DNA from: DATARR01 sp034666985
GTDB lineage: Bacteria > Acidobacteriota > Thermoanaerobaculia > Multivoradales > UBA5704
NCBI GenBank assembly: GCA_034666985.1
Contig: JAXDKS010000026.1
Location: 1 to 64,000 of the forward strand
Direction: 5' to 3'
DNA: 64,000 nucleotides
In this document: positions 33,716 through 42,850 of the stretch, piece after piece
Position numbering within the stretch: the first letter of the stretch is position 1
Layout of the letters: every line of letters begins with the position of its first letter
Notes under the pieces: model-generated
Told to the model about the DNA's origin: nothing
What the model saw: the letters and a program-made list of their open reading frames with translations, nothing else
Databases searched by the model: none
Made by a program: the position numbers and the translations under genes

Positions 33716-34333
33716 TCAGCGGGAGAGCCTCGCCAGGTTCTGCCGCAGCCCCGAGGCGTCGAAGCCCTCCGCCTCGAGGATCTCGGCGGCGCGGACGATG
33801 AGAGCGCGCCCCTCGTCCAAGCCCAGGATCTGCCCGGCCTGGGTGTAGGTGGGCAGGCCAGCGTCCCAGGCCACAGCGAATTCGAAGGTGCAGCCGTGGC
33901 TCCACTCCCAGTCGTCGCTGAAGTAGAGCGCCCGGAAACGGGTGCGGATGGCCGTCTCCCAGAAGGCCAGGTACTCCTCCTGCTGCCAGCCGGGAGCGAG
34001 GAACGGCGCCGGGGTGACCACCATGGGCCGGCCGGGGATCCGGCTCCGCAGCTCGCGGGCGAAGGCGTCGGCCTCGACCGCGTTGGGGTCCCAGATGAGG
34101 CGCTGGAACTCCTCCTCTCCCAGGGCCGCCTTCAGCGCCTTGGCGTCCTTGAGCCCCCACTCGCGAAGCAGGCGGTAGAGCCGAGGCCCTGTGGTCAGCT
34201 CGCTGCTCGCATAGACAGCTTTCTCGCCGTTGAGGATGCAGTCCATGGCGAGGAGGACCATGCGCGACTCCTCGCCGAAGGTCCGGGCGTGGGGGAGAGG
34301 GTTGAGCTCCCCGTGGGGGTTGTAGAAGGGCAT
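33716..34333 (-). CDS. conserved protein, nucleoside-deoxyribosyltransferase-like fold suspected
   Basis: A 205-aa soluble protein starting at MPFYNPHGEL (ATG at 34333); the frame is open further upstream but overlaps the preceding gene. The C-terminal half, GWQQEEYLAFWETAIRTRFR followed by ALYFSDDWEWSHGCTFEFAV and AWDAGLPTYTQAG, has the alternating pattern of nucleoside 2-deoxyribosyltransferase-like proteins (catalytic Glu in an EF.A segment before a G-P-T turn). I am not certain of this assignment. It sits 27 bp before addB and 40 bp after the phosphoesterase gene, apparently in one operon. Confidence 0.55.
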   Translation of the reverse strand: MPFYNPHGELNPLPHARTFGEESRMVLLAMDCILNGEKAVYASSELTTGPRLYRLLREWGLKDAKALKAALGEEEFQRLIWDPNAVEADAFARELRSRIPGRPMVVTPAPFLAPGWQQEEYLAFWETAIRTRFRALYFSDDWEWSHGCTFEFAVAWDAGLPTYTQAGQILGLDEGRALIVRAAEILEAEGFDASGLRQNLARLSR

Positions 34334-34373
34334 GATCAGGGCCGATTCTATCCTGATAATCCTCCCAAGAGGG

Positions 34374-37073
34374 TCAGGATTTGAGGTGTGGCCGGATCTG
34401 CTCTTCGAAGACCGTCGGATTGAAGTAGCGGAAGAGCTCTCCAAGGACATCGACCGCCTGACGGAGTACAGCATGAAGCTCCGGAGACTTGATGTGCAGA
34501 GTTTCTTCCTTGTTCAGTCGGAGGAGACCCTTCCACGCGCCGTAGTTGGGTGCCTTCCAGGATTTCTTATCGTCTTTTACGGTTTGTTCCAATCCTTCCC
34601 ACAAGGCATCCATATAGGCTGCCTTCCTGAAGGAGATCAAAATTCCTGCACGCTGGTAGTCGAGTACCTCGCCGCGACGAGACCAGGGGACTGGCAAAAC
34701 GACGAACGCCTCATAGTCAGACGAGGGGCGATCCTGGTAGTGGGTGCTCAGCAGAACCTCCGCCGGCTCTCCGGGCACGTCCCCCCGGCCGTTATCGTAG
34801 AGGACTACTCTCTGGCTGTTTGCAGCATAGACGTCTTTCCAGAGAGCATGGTTGGCATTCAAACACGGTCCTGTCTTGCTCCACCGAGCGATCCCCGCAT
34901 AGATCGAAATCCAGGCAACGGAATGCTGGTCAAAGGGCTTGCCGAGACTCCCCCTCTCCCATGAGACATAGGAAACAGAGGACCAGTCCGTCGAGAGAAC
35001 TCCTATATTGACTCGAATGTCCTCGTCTTTGGGAGACTTGACCTTCTGGGAGTCAAGAAACGGCTTAACCTCAGGACTGTTCAGAATAGCGAGAATCTTT
35101 TGATCAAGGTCTTCCCGCAAACGATCCGCCGCCCACACCAGAGACCAATGAAGATTGCGGATCTCCTCCCCAAAAACGGCAGTGTGCGTCTGATTCTTTC
35201 CCTGAATGACGTTGAACACCGTGTCGAGGAAAATCAGAGCCGAAGAGCGAAGGGATAGAACCCAGCGCCAAAAGCGGCGGCCCCAGTAGAGGAAGCTTTG
35301 AGCGAGCTTGGATTCACCCCTGCGCCTGCCACTCCACGCCGAGGCCTGCCGTAGGACCATACGGCTGCGGAGGGCCTCGACGGCACCCTGGTACACAGAG
35401 GATGTCACGAGGATGATAAGGAAAAAGGCCACGAATAATACGAGATAGTGCGCCTTGGGGCTCACTCCCGCGTCCTTCCAGTAGGAATCTTCCACGAAGG
35501 ACACGGCGGCCATCCCGCCCAGGCCGCCGATGACGGTGCGGGCGAAGTTCCCCTGGAACGGCAGGAAAGAGGAATCCTTTTTCCCTGCAGACGCCGAGGA
35601 ATCAGGGGCGGAGTTACCTGTCGGCGGCGGCGAGGCGACTGGCAACGCTGGCTTCGTCGTGGACGGCGGGATCTCCCAAGTGGCAATGGCTGTCAGCAGG
35701 GCGGCGATGAGCGCGATGGCCACGAGAGCCGCCCGTGCCAGGTTCTCCTTGTCGGTCCCTACCTGCCAGAGCCCCGAGACGGCCCGAGAGGCCATTCCCT
35801 CCGAGGGCCGGCGCCGCTCCGGGTCTGGCGTGAAGGAGGACGAAGCCTGGTCGAACCAGTAGAGCCGGTGAGTCATCCGGTCTCCCGTGAGGTGGACGAG
35901 CGCAAAGCCCCGCGCCTGAAAGGGTGAGGTGTCCTGCTTTCGGACCGCCAGCGGCGGCGCCAGAAAGAGTTTCCCCAGATCCGCGCGGTCGAGCGATCTC
36001 CGAGCCCAGCGGTAGGGCGGTCTGTAAGTCTCTCTATGGGAGTCGTGGAAGTGGCCCGCGAGCACCCCGGTCACTGTACCGCCATTGATCACATCCTTCC
36101 ACTTTGTAAAGACAGCGGGACTGACGTCCCAGGCCGACCAGGAGGGCCGGTCGGGATCCCCTTTGGCATACAGCTTGGCGCCCGTGGATTCCTCCTGCGC
36201 TCGGGTAAAAGGATCGTCCAACTCCGCGATATGGGTGAGGACCAGAACTCGCTTGCCGGCGGCCGCCGCCTGCTGTACCAGTCCGGCGAAGGTCTCCATC
36301 TGCTGTTCCTGGATACGTCTCTTTTCCACAGCTTTCGCCGGATCAGGTGCCGGCTCGTCCGGCTTCGGCTTGCGGTTCTTGAAGGAGTAGGAGGGGAATC
36401 CCACCAGGCGGAAGGTGGTCCCGGGAACGTCCGCCCAGCACTGGGACACCGGGCCGGCGAGATAGCAGCCCGTGAGGTCGTGCAGGACGACCTTGCCGCC
36501 GAGTTTCTTCTGGACCTCGTCGAAGAACGCTCGCTCCTCGGTCAGAGACTCGGCGTCCGCACTCTCATCCCGAATATCGTTGTTCCCTGGAACGAAGTAG
36601 AGGTCCCGCACGGGGCTGGCCCCCAGGATCTGCGCCAGCCGCTCGATGCGTGCCGCTTGGGCCTTGGGGGGCTGCGCCGCAGGAGCCGGCGCAGGGACTC
36701 CAGATGGCGCGGGCGCCGGTGTCGGTGAAGGTGACGGCGGCACCGTCTGCGTTCCTGAGTCCGCCGGCTCCCGCTCACCGACTCCGAAGTCCCCCGTCAC
36801 CACCAGAAAATCCGGCTTGACACCAACTCCAGGAAGTGAGCCGAAGGTCCCCAGCATCGCGCGGAACGCCTTCTCGTTAAGGTCTTCCTGAACTTTGCGG
36901 ATCTCTTCTTTCTCTTTGAAGTCTTTATCGTCTGGTTTTGCCGGCTCTTCGAACAGATGCGGGTCCGTCGCATGAACGAACCAAACTCCCGGCTTCTCGT
37001 CCGGGCTCTGGCAGGCGACACAGGGGACGAGGAGAAGACAGAGGATCAGGACGATGAGAATTCTGCCGCGCAT
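34374..37073 (-). CDS. membrane-anchored calcineurin-like phosphoesterase
   Basis: An 899-aa protein. It begins with a hydrophobic signal (residues 3-20, LIVLILCLLLVP) and a possible but imperfect lipobox CVAC. The phosphoesterase domain (about 28-400) shows all metal motifs: D37-H39 in ATDPHLFEE, GDFGVGE, GNNDIRD, THIAEL and GHFHDSH. Two transmembrane stretches follow (AALVAIALIAALLTAIATW and YLVLFVAFFLIILVTSSVY). The last 280 residues form an unassigned, possibly GAF-like domain. Substrate unknown; the extracytoplasmic catalytic domain joined to a separate C-terminal domain is unusual. It lies 65 bp downstream of the dikinase-like gene. Confidence 0.75.
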   Translation of the reverse strand: MRGRILIVLILCLLLVPCVACQSPDEKPGVWFVHATDPHLFEEPAKPDDKDFKEKEEIRKVQEDLNEKAFRAMLGTFGSLPGVGVKPDFLVVTGDFGVGEREPADSGTQTVPPSPSPTPAPAPSGVPAPAPAAQPPKAQAARIERLAQILGASPVRDLYFVPGNNDIRDESADAESLTEERAFFDEVQKKLGGKVVLHDLTGCYLAGPVSQCWADVPGTTFRLVGFPSYSFKNRKPKPDEPAPDPAKAVEKRRIQEQQMETFAGLVQQAAAAGKRVLVLTHIAELDDPFTRAQEESTGAKLYAKGDPDRPSWSAWDVSPAVFTKWKDVINGGTVTGVLAGHFHDSHRETYRPPYRWARRSLDRADLGKLFLAPPLAVRKQDTSPFQARGFALVHLTGDRMTHRLYWFDQASSSFTPDPERRRPSEGMASRAVSGLWQVGTDKENLARAALVAIALIAALLTAIATWEIPPSTTKPALPVASPPPTGNSAPDSSASAGKKDSSFLPFQGNFARTVIGGLGGMAAVSFVEDSYWKDAGVSPKAHYLVLFVAFFLIILVTSSVYQGAVEALRSRMVLRQASAWSGRRRGESKLAQSFLYWGRRFWRWVLSLRSSALIFLDTVFNVIQGKNQTHTAVFGEEIRNLHWSLVWAADRLREDLDQKILAILNSPEVKPFLDSQKVKSPKDEDIRVNIGVLSTDWSSVSYVSWERGSLGKPFDQHSVAWISIYAGIARWSKTGPCLNANHALWKDVYAANSQRVVLYDNGRGDVPGEPAEVLLSTHYQDRPSSDYEAFVVLPVPWSRRGEVLDYQRAGILISFRKAAYMDALWEGLEQTVKDDKKSWKAPNYGAWKGLLRLNKEETLHIKSPELHAVLRQAVDVLGELFRYFNPTVFEEQIRPHLKS

Positions 37074-37138
37074 GGAATCACCTCCGAAACAGGATCGGCT
37101 CTCCCTCCAGAGACGGCCAGCACGGGATTTTTCCCGCC

Positions 37139-38500
37139 TCAGCCGGCCGGCTCTTCAATCCGCGACGGGATCCGCGCCCGGCGCAGGAGGTCGCCGAAGT
37201 GGCTGGTCACTCCCACGCGCCCCAGGAGGATGATGCCTTCCCCCGTGCCCTGCACCTTGACGATCAGCTCGCGCAGGGCGTCGATCCCTTGTGAGATTTC
37301 AAGGGAATGATAGCACTCCGCCTCCCCTGGAAAGATCACCCGGCCCGAGGAGACGGCCGCTCCGCGGTGAAGTTGGACGATCCACGGCCGCGCGCCGTCG
37401 TGGACCCATTCGAAGCGGACGGGCCCCAACCGTCCGGCGGCCCGACGATAGAGGTCCTTCAAAGAGGATTCCACCCCGGCCGGCAGTTCCTCCGGCGGAC
37501 GGCGGCCGAGCATGAAGTCGTCGCCACGGCCGGCGACGCCCTCCACCAGCGGCTCGCCGTCCGGCCCGGCGAGCAGGGCTCCGGAGTGCCGGGCGTCGAT
37601 CCCATCCTGAGCCAGCACCGCGGCGATGGCATCGCCCTCGGGATCTTCCTCGCGCAGCAGGCGGAACGGGTCGAGCCAGCCGCGGTGGGTGGTGAAGCGG
37701 CCGGGCACCTGCTCCAGGGGACAGGTGCGGAGCCAGGTCTCGGCCGAGCCCGTCCCCGTGCCGAAGGTGAACGGGGCCACGCGGCGGGGGAAGGCCAGCG
37801 TGCGGGGGACGGACAGCCCCAGAGCCTCGGCGATCACCAGGCCGAACGTCTTGTCTCCCAGGTGGCGGCTGAACCGATTCGGCCACTCGACTCGCGGCGC
37901 GGCCGGCGCCGGTCCCGGCGTCTCCGTCTCCCAGAGGGTGGTGTGCTCCCGCCGGTAGCCCCGCCGCAGGGGATGAAGGCTGAACTCCACCCGCTGCTCG
38001 CGGCGTTCCGGCAGGGCCGGCTGAAAGCCGTAGACGGTTTCGAGGACGCGCATCCCGAGATCCCGCGGCAGCGCGCACGCTCCCGGCTTCTCGACGCAGC
38101 GCGGCGTGTCCCCCGGCGCGAACTCGAGGAGGTCGCCGAAGGCCACGCCCGAGACGCCGCCATCCTCGATGTCGATAGTCTCGTTGAGGATGGTGTAGAG
38201 CCCCTCGCCCGCCAGCCGGCGCAACTCGCCCAGGATCTCCTCCGCCCCCCTCCGGCCATAGAGGAAGGAGCGGCTCTTGGGATTGTCCGGCTGCCAGCTC
38301 CGGATGTTGACCGATCCCTCGGGCGAAGCGCTGAGCAGGGCGGCCACCGCCTCCTCCAGGGACTCGAACCGCTGGCCCGGCGGGTGGCCGCGGATCCAGA
38401 CGTGCCGCTGGGCGAGGTCCGGCCCGAAGCTGATGAACTGGGCGACGTTCCCCTGCCGCGCGAGCTTGTCGAGGATGTCGTCCTTGAAATGGCCGGCCAT
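37139..38500 (-). CDS. uncharacterised protein with PEP-synthase-like ATP-binding features
   Basis: A 453-aa soluble protein starting at MAGHFKDDILDKL. The C-terminal third, AAGRLGPVRFEWVHDGARPW followed by IVQLHRG, resembles the ATP-grasp end of pyruvate phosphate dikinase and PEP synthase (FEWxxDG...WxVQ). The central part (NRFSRHLGDKTFGLVIAEAL) may be the nucleotide-binding lobe. No phosphohistidine or PEP-binding domain is present, so it is not a full dikinase. First gene of a probable operon on the minus strand running through the phosphoesterase to addA. Function unknown. Confidence 0.55.
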   Translation of the reverse strand: MAGHFKDDILDKLARQGNVAQFISFGPDLAQRHVWIRGHPPGQRFESLEEAVAALLSASPEGSVNIRSWQPDNPKSRSFLYGRRGAEEILGELRRLAGEGLYTILNETIDIEDGGVSGVAFGDLLEFAPGDTPRCVEKPGACALPRDLGMRVLETVYGFQPALPERREQRVEFSLHPLRRGYRREHTTLWETETPGPAPAAPRVEWPNRFSRHLGDKTFGLVIAEALGLSVPRTLAFPRRVAPFTFGTGTGSAETWLRTCPLEQVPGRFTTHRGWLDPFRLLREEDPEGDAIAAVLAQDGIDARHSGALLAGPDGEPLVEGVAGRGDDFMLGRRPPEELPAGVESSLKDLYRRAAGRLGPVRFEWVHDGARPWIVQLHRGAAVSSGRVIFPGEAECYHSLEISQGIDALRELIVKVQGTGEGIILLGRVGVTSHFGDLLRRARIPSRIEEPAG

Positions 38501-38610
38501 GGAGGGGGAGGATATCGCGTCGGGACGAATGGCGCCTCTCACCCCGCGGAGTTGTCGATCCTGGGAATTTAATTTCTCCCTTACGATATGCCGTCCGCGA
38601 TAAGACGCGC

Positions 38611-38912
38611 CATCGATCCATCGAACGGGCTGTCGATCGATCTACGGCTCATCGATCCTTATTTTCGGCTGTCGATCGATCTACGGTCTATAGATCCTTA
38701 TTTTGGGCTGTCGATCGATCTACGGCGTGTAGATCCTTATTTTTGGCTATCGATGGATCTATGGCCCATAGATCCTTATTTCGCGCCATAGATCCTTATT
38801 TTGGCCCATCGATCGATCTACAGCCCATATAGCCTTATTTCGCGCTGTAGATCGATATTTTTGGCCATAGAACCTTATTCTGGGCTGTCGATGCTTATTT
38901 CGGCCGTCGATG
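38611..38912. repeat. 16-unit array, 19-20-bp period, core RTCGAT/RTAGAT
   Basis: Words of the form (A/G)T(C/A)GAT begin at 38612, 38632, 38651, 38671, 38690, 38710, 38729, 38749, 38768, 38788, 38808, 38827, 38847, 38867, 38887 and 38906. Gaps are 19 or 20 bp, mostly alternating. Two spacer types alternate at first: CGATCTACGGC and CCTTATTTTGGGC. The array fills the 508-bp region between two divergent genes (dikinase-like and Sel1/PDZ). No frame is a credible gene. Confidence 0.85.
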
Positions 38913-39008
38913 GGTATCTCGCGCCATCCAGGGGAAGACGGACCCTCGCTTGTACTTCTTACACGTAGAACGCCCCGTAGGATCCCTGCAACCTTATAAT
39001 GGCGGTTG

Positions 39009-40721
39009 ATGCCATGGATTCGTTCAATCCTCCTGCTCTGCTTGCCGCTGGCGCTCGGCTGCGCGCAGGACACCAGTCCGTCGGGACCCGTGGCGCTGGG
39101 CGCCGACTTGCGAAGCGTGGGCGATCGCGAGGGTGGAGCGTTCCTGCAAGACCTTGATCCAAACGGCCCGGTCGCCCGTGCCGGGCTCCGTCCGGGCGAC
39201 CGGCTCCTGACCCTGGACGGCACGGCCGTGGACGGCTCCTGCACCCTCGAACGCCTGCTTCTCGGCGAGCGCGCCGGGCAGGAGGTCACGGTCGCCGTGC
39301 GGCGCGGCCGGGAGATCCTCGAAAAATCGGTGAAGCTGGCCGGTGCCCTCGCGCTCCACGGCAAGGCCTGCCAGGCCGGACGGGCCGCGGGATGTTTTCA
39401 GCTCGGCCTCCTCTACGTCCGGGGGCAGGGAGTAACGGCGGACCCGGAACGGGCCAACCAGCTCTTCGACCAGGCCTGTCAGGGCGGGAGCGCCGCCGGG
39501 TGCGCCGAGCTCGGCGGCCGTTATCTCGCGGGCTATGGCGGCACCGCCGACGACGCCCGCATCCACGAGCTGGTTCGCCGGGCCTGCAACGTCGGCACCG
39601 CCGCGGGTTGCGCCCACCTGGCCTTCCTCTACGCCACGGGCCGGGGAGTCCCCAAGGACGACGGCCGGGCGCTCAGCCTCTACCAGCAGGCCTGCGACTG
39701 GGGCGACGCCGCGGGTTGCTACAACGTCGGCCTCCACTTCGAAAAGGCCCGCGGGAGCCTCGAAAACCGCAGCCTCGCCCTGATCGCCTACGGCCGCGCC
39801 TGCGATCTTGGCTACGCCCTCGGCTGCACGAACCTCGGTTTCCTTCACGAGCAGGGCCTCGGCACTCCCGTGGACCTGAAGCATGCGGCCGACTTCTATC
39901 GCCGCGCGTGCGAGGGGAGCTCCTGCGAGCCAGGGGACCCCCTGGGCTGCTTCAACCTGGGAGTCTTCTACCGCGACGGTCAGGGAGGAGTGGCTGCGGA
40001 CAAGGCGCAGGCCGCCGCCCTCTTCGAGAAGAGCTGTGCCGGCCACAACGCTTTCGGCTGCGCCAACCTCGCCGACCTGCTGTACGCCGGCGACGGCGTG
40101 CCCAAGGACGAAAAGCGAGCCGCTGACCTTTTCCGCCAAGCCTGCGAAGGCGGGCACCTCCTCTCCTGCCGCAACGCGCTGAGTCTCCAGGCCAAGGCCG
40201 GCAAGCCGGAGGAGACCGCGTACGCCGTGGACCGTCTGGAGCGGGCCTGCCAGGAGGGCGACGCCGCCGCCTGCTACCATCTGGGCTTTCTCTACGACGA
40301 AGGGCGGGGAGTCCCCTCGAACCCGGCCCGAGCCGCCGATTACTTCCAGCGGGCCTGCACCATGGGCGAGCCCAGCGGCTGCGTGAATCTCGGCGTGATG
40401 TCCGCGAACGGCACCGGCGTCCCGCAGGACGACGCCCGAGCCCTCGCGCTCTATCAGCGGGCCTGCGACGCGGGACAGCCGAGGGGTTGCTACAACGTCG
40501 CGGCGCGCTACGCGGGAGGACTGGGCGTCGCGAAAGATCCCTTCCAGGCCGCCCGTCTCTATCAGAAGGCCTGCGATGGCGGCGACATGCTGGCCTGCGC
40601 GAGCCTCGCCGACCTATACGAAAAGGGAAACGGCATTATCCCAGACCCCGGCCGTGCCCGCGAGCTCTTTGAGAGGGCTTGCAAGGGTGGACACGAAGAG
40701 TCGTGCGCGCGGCTGCGGTAG
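39009..40721 (+). CDS. lipoprotein with PDZ domain and Sel1 repeats
   Basis: A 570-aa envelope protein. The signal peptide (residues 1-18, SILLLCLPLALGC) ends in a lipobox cysteine. A PDZ-like domain (about 30-115) has GPVARAGLRPGDRLLTLDG and AVRRGREILEKSVKL. About twelve Sel1 repeats follow, each near 36 residues, of the type A-x-x-C-Y-N-L-G-x-x-Y-x-x-G-x-G-V-x-x-D, ending at the C-terminus. A cysteine pair recurs in most repeats (QACDWGDAAGCYNVG), so the solenoid may be disulfide-stapled in the periplasm. Sel1 proteins scaffold protein complexes. The start is ATG 39009; a TTG one codon earlier is possible. The 3' end overlaps the HTTM gene tail to tail by 86 bp. Confidence 0.85.
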   Translation: MPWIRSILLLCLPLALGCAQDTSPSGPVALGADLRSVGDREGGAFLQDLDPNGPVARAGLRPGDRLLTLDGTAVDGSCTLERLLLGERAGQEVTVAVRRGREILEKSVKLAGALALHGKACQAGRAAGCFQLGLLYVRGQGVTADPERANQLFDQACQGGSAAGCAELGGRYLAGYGGTADDARIHELVRRACNVGTAAGCAHLAFLYATGRGVPKDDGRALSLYQQACDWGDAAGCYNVGLHFEKARGSLENRSLALIAYGRACDLGYALGCTNLGFLHEQGLGTPVDLKHAADFYRRACEGSSCEPGDPLGCFNLGVFYRDGQGGVAADKAQAAALFEKSCAGHNAFGCANLADLLYAGDGVPKDEKRAADLFRQACEGGHLLSCRNALSLQAKAGKPEETAYAVDRLERACQEGDAAACYHLGFLYDEGRGVPSNPARAADYFQRACTMGEPSGCVNLGVMSANGTGVPQDDARALALYQRACDAGQPRGCYNVAARYAGGLGVAKDPFQAARLYQKACDGGDMLACASLADLYEKGNGIIPDPGRARELFERACKGGHEESCARLR

Positions 40722-41646
40722 GCGATTGAGGGTGTCGCCACCTGGAAAGCAGCGTCCCGGCTCTGCGTAGCTGCGAGGTCCACCAGTCCCAGTCCCCCGC
40801 ATCCAGGAAGGCGACATACCCCACGTACATGGCGAGACTGAAGAACCTGATCGACATGAAGAGGTCAATACCGGTGTGCATCAGGAAGGCAGCGCCCATG
40901 GCCCAGATGCGCAGCGAACGAAAAAACAGCATGAACGGTACCGCCAACTCGATGCACAGCGTCGCGTAATTCATGAATGCCATCAGTCCGTGATGGTGGA
41001 CGATCCACGGCAGAGGCTGGCCTTTGAGTACGTTGCCAACGTGCACCGCATAGTACACGGCCGAACCATCCTGCCAGGGCGTGGTTTGTAGTTTCTTGAG
41101 CCCGGTCACCAGGTAGATCAAGGCCACCTGGATCTGGATGGCCTTGACCGGCCAGAGCTCGATGCGGGTGCGCAGGGGGCGCAGGCTGCGGCGGCGCAAG
41201 AGTTGGTCCACCGACCAGACGCGGCCACAATCCAGGAACAGGAGCCAGATTCCCAGGCAGTTCATCACCAGATCGGCGCCGAAGGTGATGAAGGGACCAC
41301 GCTCGCGAAACAGCATCATGGACACGAAAGTCAAAATCAGGGACAGCCGCGTCAGGAAGCCGACCATGGCCATGGCTGCAAAAGCCACGGAAGCCCAGAA
41401 CCAGACTTGCAGCTCCCAAGCGGAGTCGTGATGAAACAGGAAGTATTGGAGCCCGGAGAGATGCTTCAGGACCGGCTCCATCGTGCCCATCATCCCGCGA
41501 TGCCCGAACAGCAGGGGCATGACCGGATAGAAGTCCCACAGTATGAACAAGAAGAGACCGCTCAGGCCGATACGACACGCCGCCGCCGTTCGTGGATCGC
41601 CTTCCTCGAAGAACCAACGTCCCAGGGCCTGAAGGAACTCTTTCAT
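40636..41646 (-). CDS. HTTM-domain membrane protein
   Basis: A 336-aa integral membrane protein of the HTTM family, homologous to the membrane part of vitamin-K-dependent gamma-carboxylase. Marks: the start RTAACRIGLSGLFLFILW, ADLVMNCLGIWLLFLDCGR, VALIYLVTGLKKLQTTPWQD and MAFMNYATLCIELAVPFMLF. The bacterial function is unknown. The last 30 residues are basic and hydrophilic. It starts inside the stop of the gene upstream (ATGA overlap), so the two are a translationally coupled pair. Confidence 0.85.
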   Translation of the reverse strand: MKEFLQALGRWFFEEGDPRTAAACRIGLSGLFLFILWDFYPVMPLLFGHRGMMGTMEPVLKHLSGLQYFLFHHDSAWELQVWFWASVAFAAMAMVGFLTRLSLILTFVSMMLFRERGPFITFGADLVMNCLGIWLLFLDCGRVWSVDQLLRRRSLRPLRTRIELWPVKAIQIQVALIYLVTGLKKLQTTPWQDGSAVYYAVHVGNVLKGQPLPWIVHHHGLMAFMNYATLCIELAVPFMLFFRSLRIWAMGAAFLMHTGIDLFMSIRFFSLAMYVGYVAFLDAGDWDWWTSQLRRAGTLLSRWRHPQSPTAAARTTLRVHPCKPSQRARGHGRGLG

Positions 41647-42260
41647 CGGTCGTCACAGCGGCGCTCGTAAAGCGCCTCGATCTTGTCGTACTCGTCCGCC
41701 TTCGGTAAGGAATGGCCCTGCCCATCCGTTGCGAAGAACGGGGGAATGCCTCTGACGATGGAATAAAACCGGACCGCCTTCAGTCCCGGTATGGCGCCAT
41801 CCCCAAAGCAGAAGAAGGCGCTCATCTCCTGGAAGTAGAGCAGGAAGAAGGGCTCGTCCTTGAGCTTTTTCTCCCTGAAGATCGGGTGTCGCAGATGGTT
41901 GGCCAGCCGCAGGTACCCGCGCGGCAAGAAGAAGCGCTCCGCTCCCTGCTCCTCCAGAAACTTGTTGGCCGGCAAGAGCGGTGTCCAGCCACCGGAGAGC
42001 TCCAGCGAATACCCCATCTCATCAATCGTCTGGGAAGGAGGCGCGAACATGCGCCAAGTCTGGGAAAAGTCACGCAGCTTGTAAAAGTCGAGCACGTTGG
42101 ACAAGCCGGGGATTTCCAGCAACGCCGCCGGAGGCTCGACAAAGCACAGCAGCCCAACCAGGAAGTGCAAGGCAACACAGGTACCGATCAGGGGCTTCCT
42201 GACTCGTTTCCAGAATCCAAGGAAGCGGGTGGAGACAGAGGCTCCGGGTGGTGTAGCCAT
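41643..42260 (-). CDS. HTTM partner, DUF5819-like membrane protein
   Basis: A 205-aa protein with one N-terminal transmembrane helix (about residues 20-40, LIGTCVALHFLVGLLCF) and an outside domain containing FSQTWRMFAPPSQT. The W-x-M-F-A-P motif is typical of small proteins encoded next to HTTM genes. The start ATG (42260) is chosen because the 17-codon upstream extension is repetitive and lies in a 12-bp tandem repeat. It probably forms a complex with the HTTM protein; role unknown. Confidence 0.7.
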   Translation of the reverse strand: MATPPGASVSTRFLGFWKRVRKPLIGTCVALHFLVGLLCFVEPPAALLEIPGLSNVLDFYKLRDFSQTWRMFAPPSQTIDEMGYSLELSGGWTPLLPANKFLEEQGAERFFLPRGYLRLANHLRHPIFREKKLKDEPFFLLYFQEMSAFFCFGDGAIPGLKAVRFYSIVRGIPPFFATDGQGHSLPKADEYDKIEALYERRCDDR

Positions 42261-42274
42261 GAGAGCGGCGCAAG

Positions 42275-42310
42275 ATCGGGAAGACAATCGGGAAGACAAT
42301 CGGGAAGACA
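42275..42310. repeat. three perfect 12-bp tandem repeats
   Basis: ATCGGGAAGACA is repeated three times head to tail without change, 15 bases upstream of the HTTM-partner start, in its leader. Such short perfect repeats can vary in copy number between strains. Confidence 0.8.
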
Positions 42311-42389
42311 AATGGCCGCAGCCAAGGCGAGGACCCAGAAGAGCCTGACTGGGTCCTCCCGCCGGCGGCGGCGCTGAAGGATCAAGCGA

Positions 42390-42767
42390 TCACTGGTGAG
42401 CCTCGCCCCGGAGGGCGATACCCCGGAGCGTATCCGGAAGGATACGGATCCCTCCCAGACTCTTCAGGTTGTTCTGCATCTTCTGTTCGTGGTAGTTGTT
42501 TCCCTTGTCGTACCAGCCAACGATGGCATCGGCCTTGAGCGACTCAGGATTGATCCTCTGCGCGCTTTCCCCCGGGTATCTCTTCTGCAGGTCTCGAATG
42601 TCAATCTGCCGTTGGATGCTTTCGACGTAGATGCCGACCGTGTTTGACCTCGTCTCAGCCGAGACTCTTTTCTCTGCCGCTACTTTATCCCCCGCCTGAG
42701 CTCCCAGGGCAAAGGAAACTGCGGCCACCAGACAGATCACAACAGCGCTAATCAAAGCTTTCTTCAT
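42390..42767 (-). CDS. small secreted protein of unknown function
   Basis: A 125-aa protein. Residues 1-24 are a classical signal peptide (KKALISAVVICLVAAVSFAL then GAQAG). The mature part is polar and contains DIRDLQKRYPGESAQRINPE and ADAIVGWYDKGNNYHEQKM, with no known domain and no cysteine. AAAGGAG stands 11 bases before the ATG. It follows the divergent thioesterase region and precedes the HTTM pair on the same strand, but with a separate ribosome site and a gap. Confidence 0.6.
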   Translation of the reverse strand: MKKALISAVVICLVAAVSFALGAQAGDKVAAEKRVSAETRSNTVGIYVESIQRQIDIRDLQKRYPGESAQRINPESLKADAIVGWYDKGNNYHEQKMQNNLKSLGGIRILPDTLRGIALRGEAHQ

Positions 42768-42850
42768 GACCACGTGCACTCCTTTCTTGTCGCAATCTCT
42801 TAGCAACGATCAAGGCTTCGCTTAGATTCTAATTGCCACGCATCCAGGAG

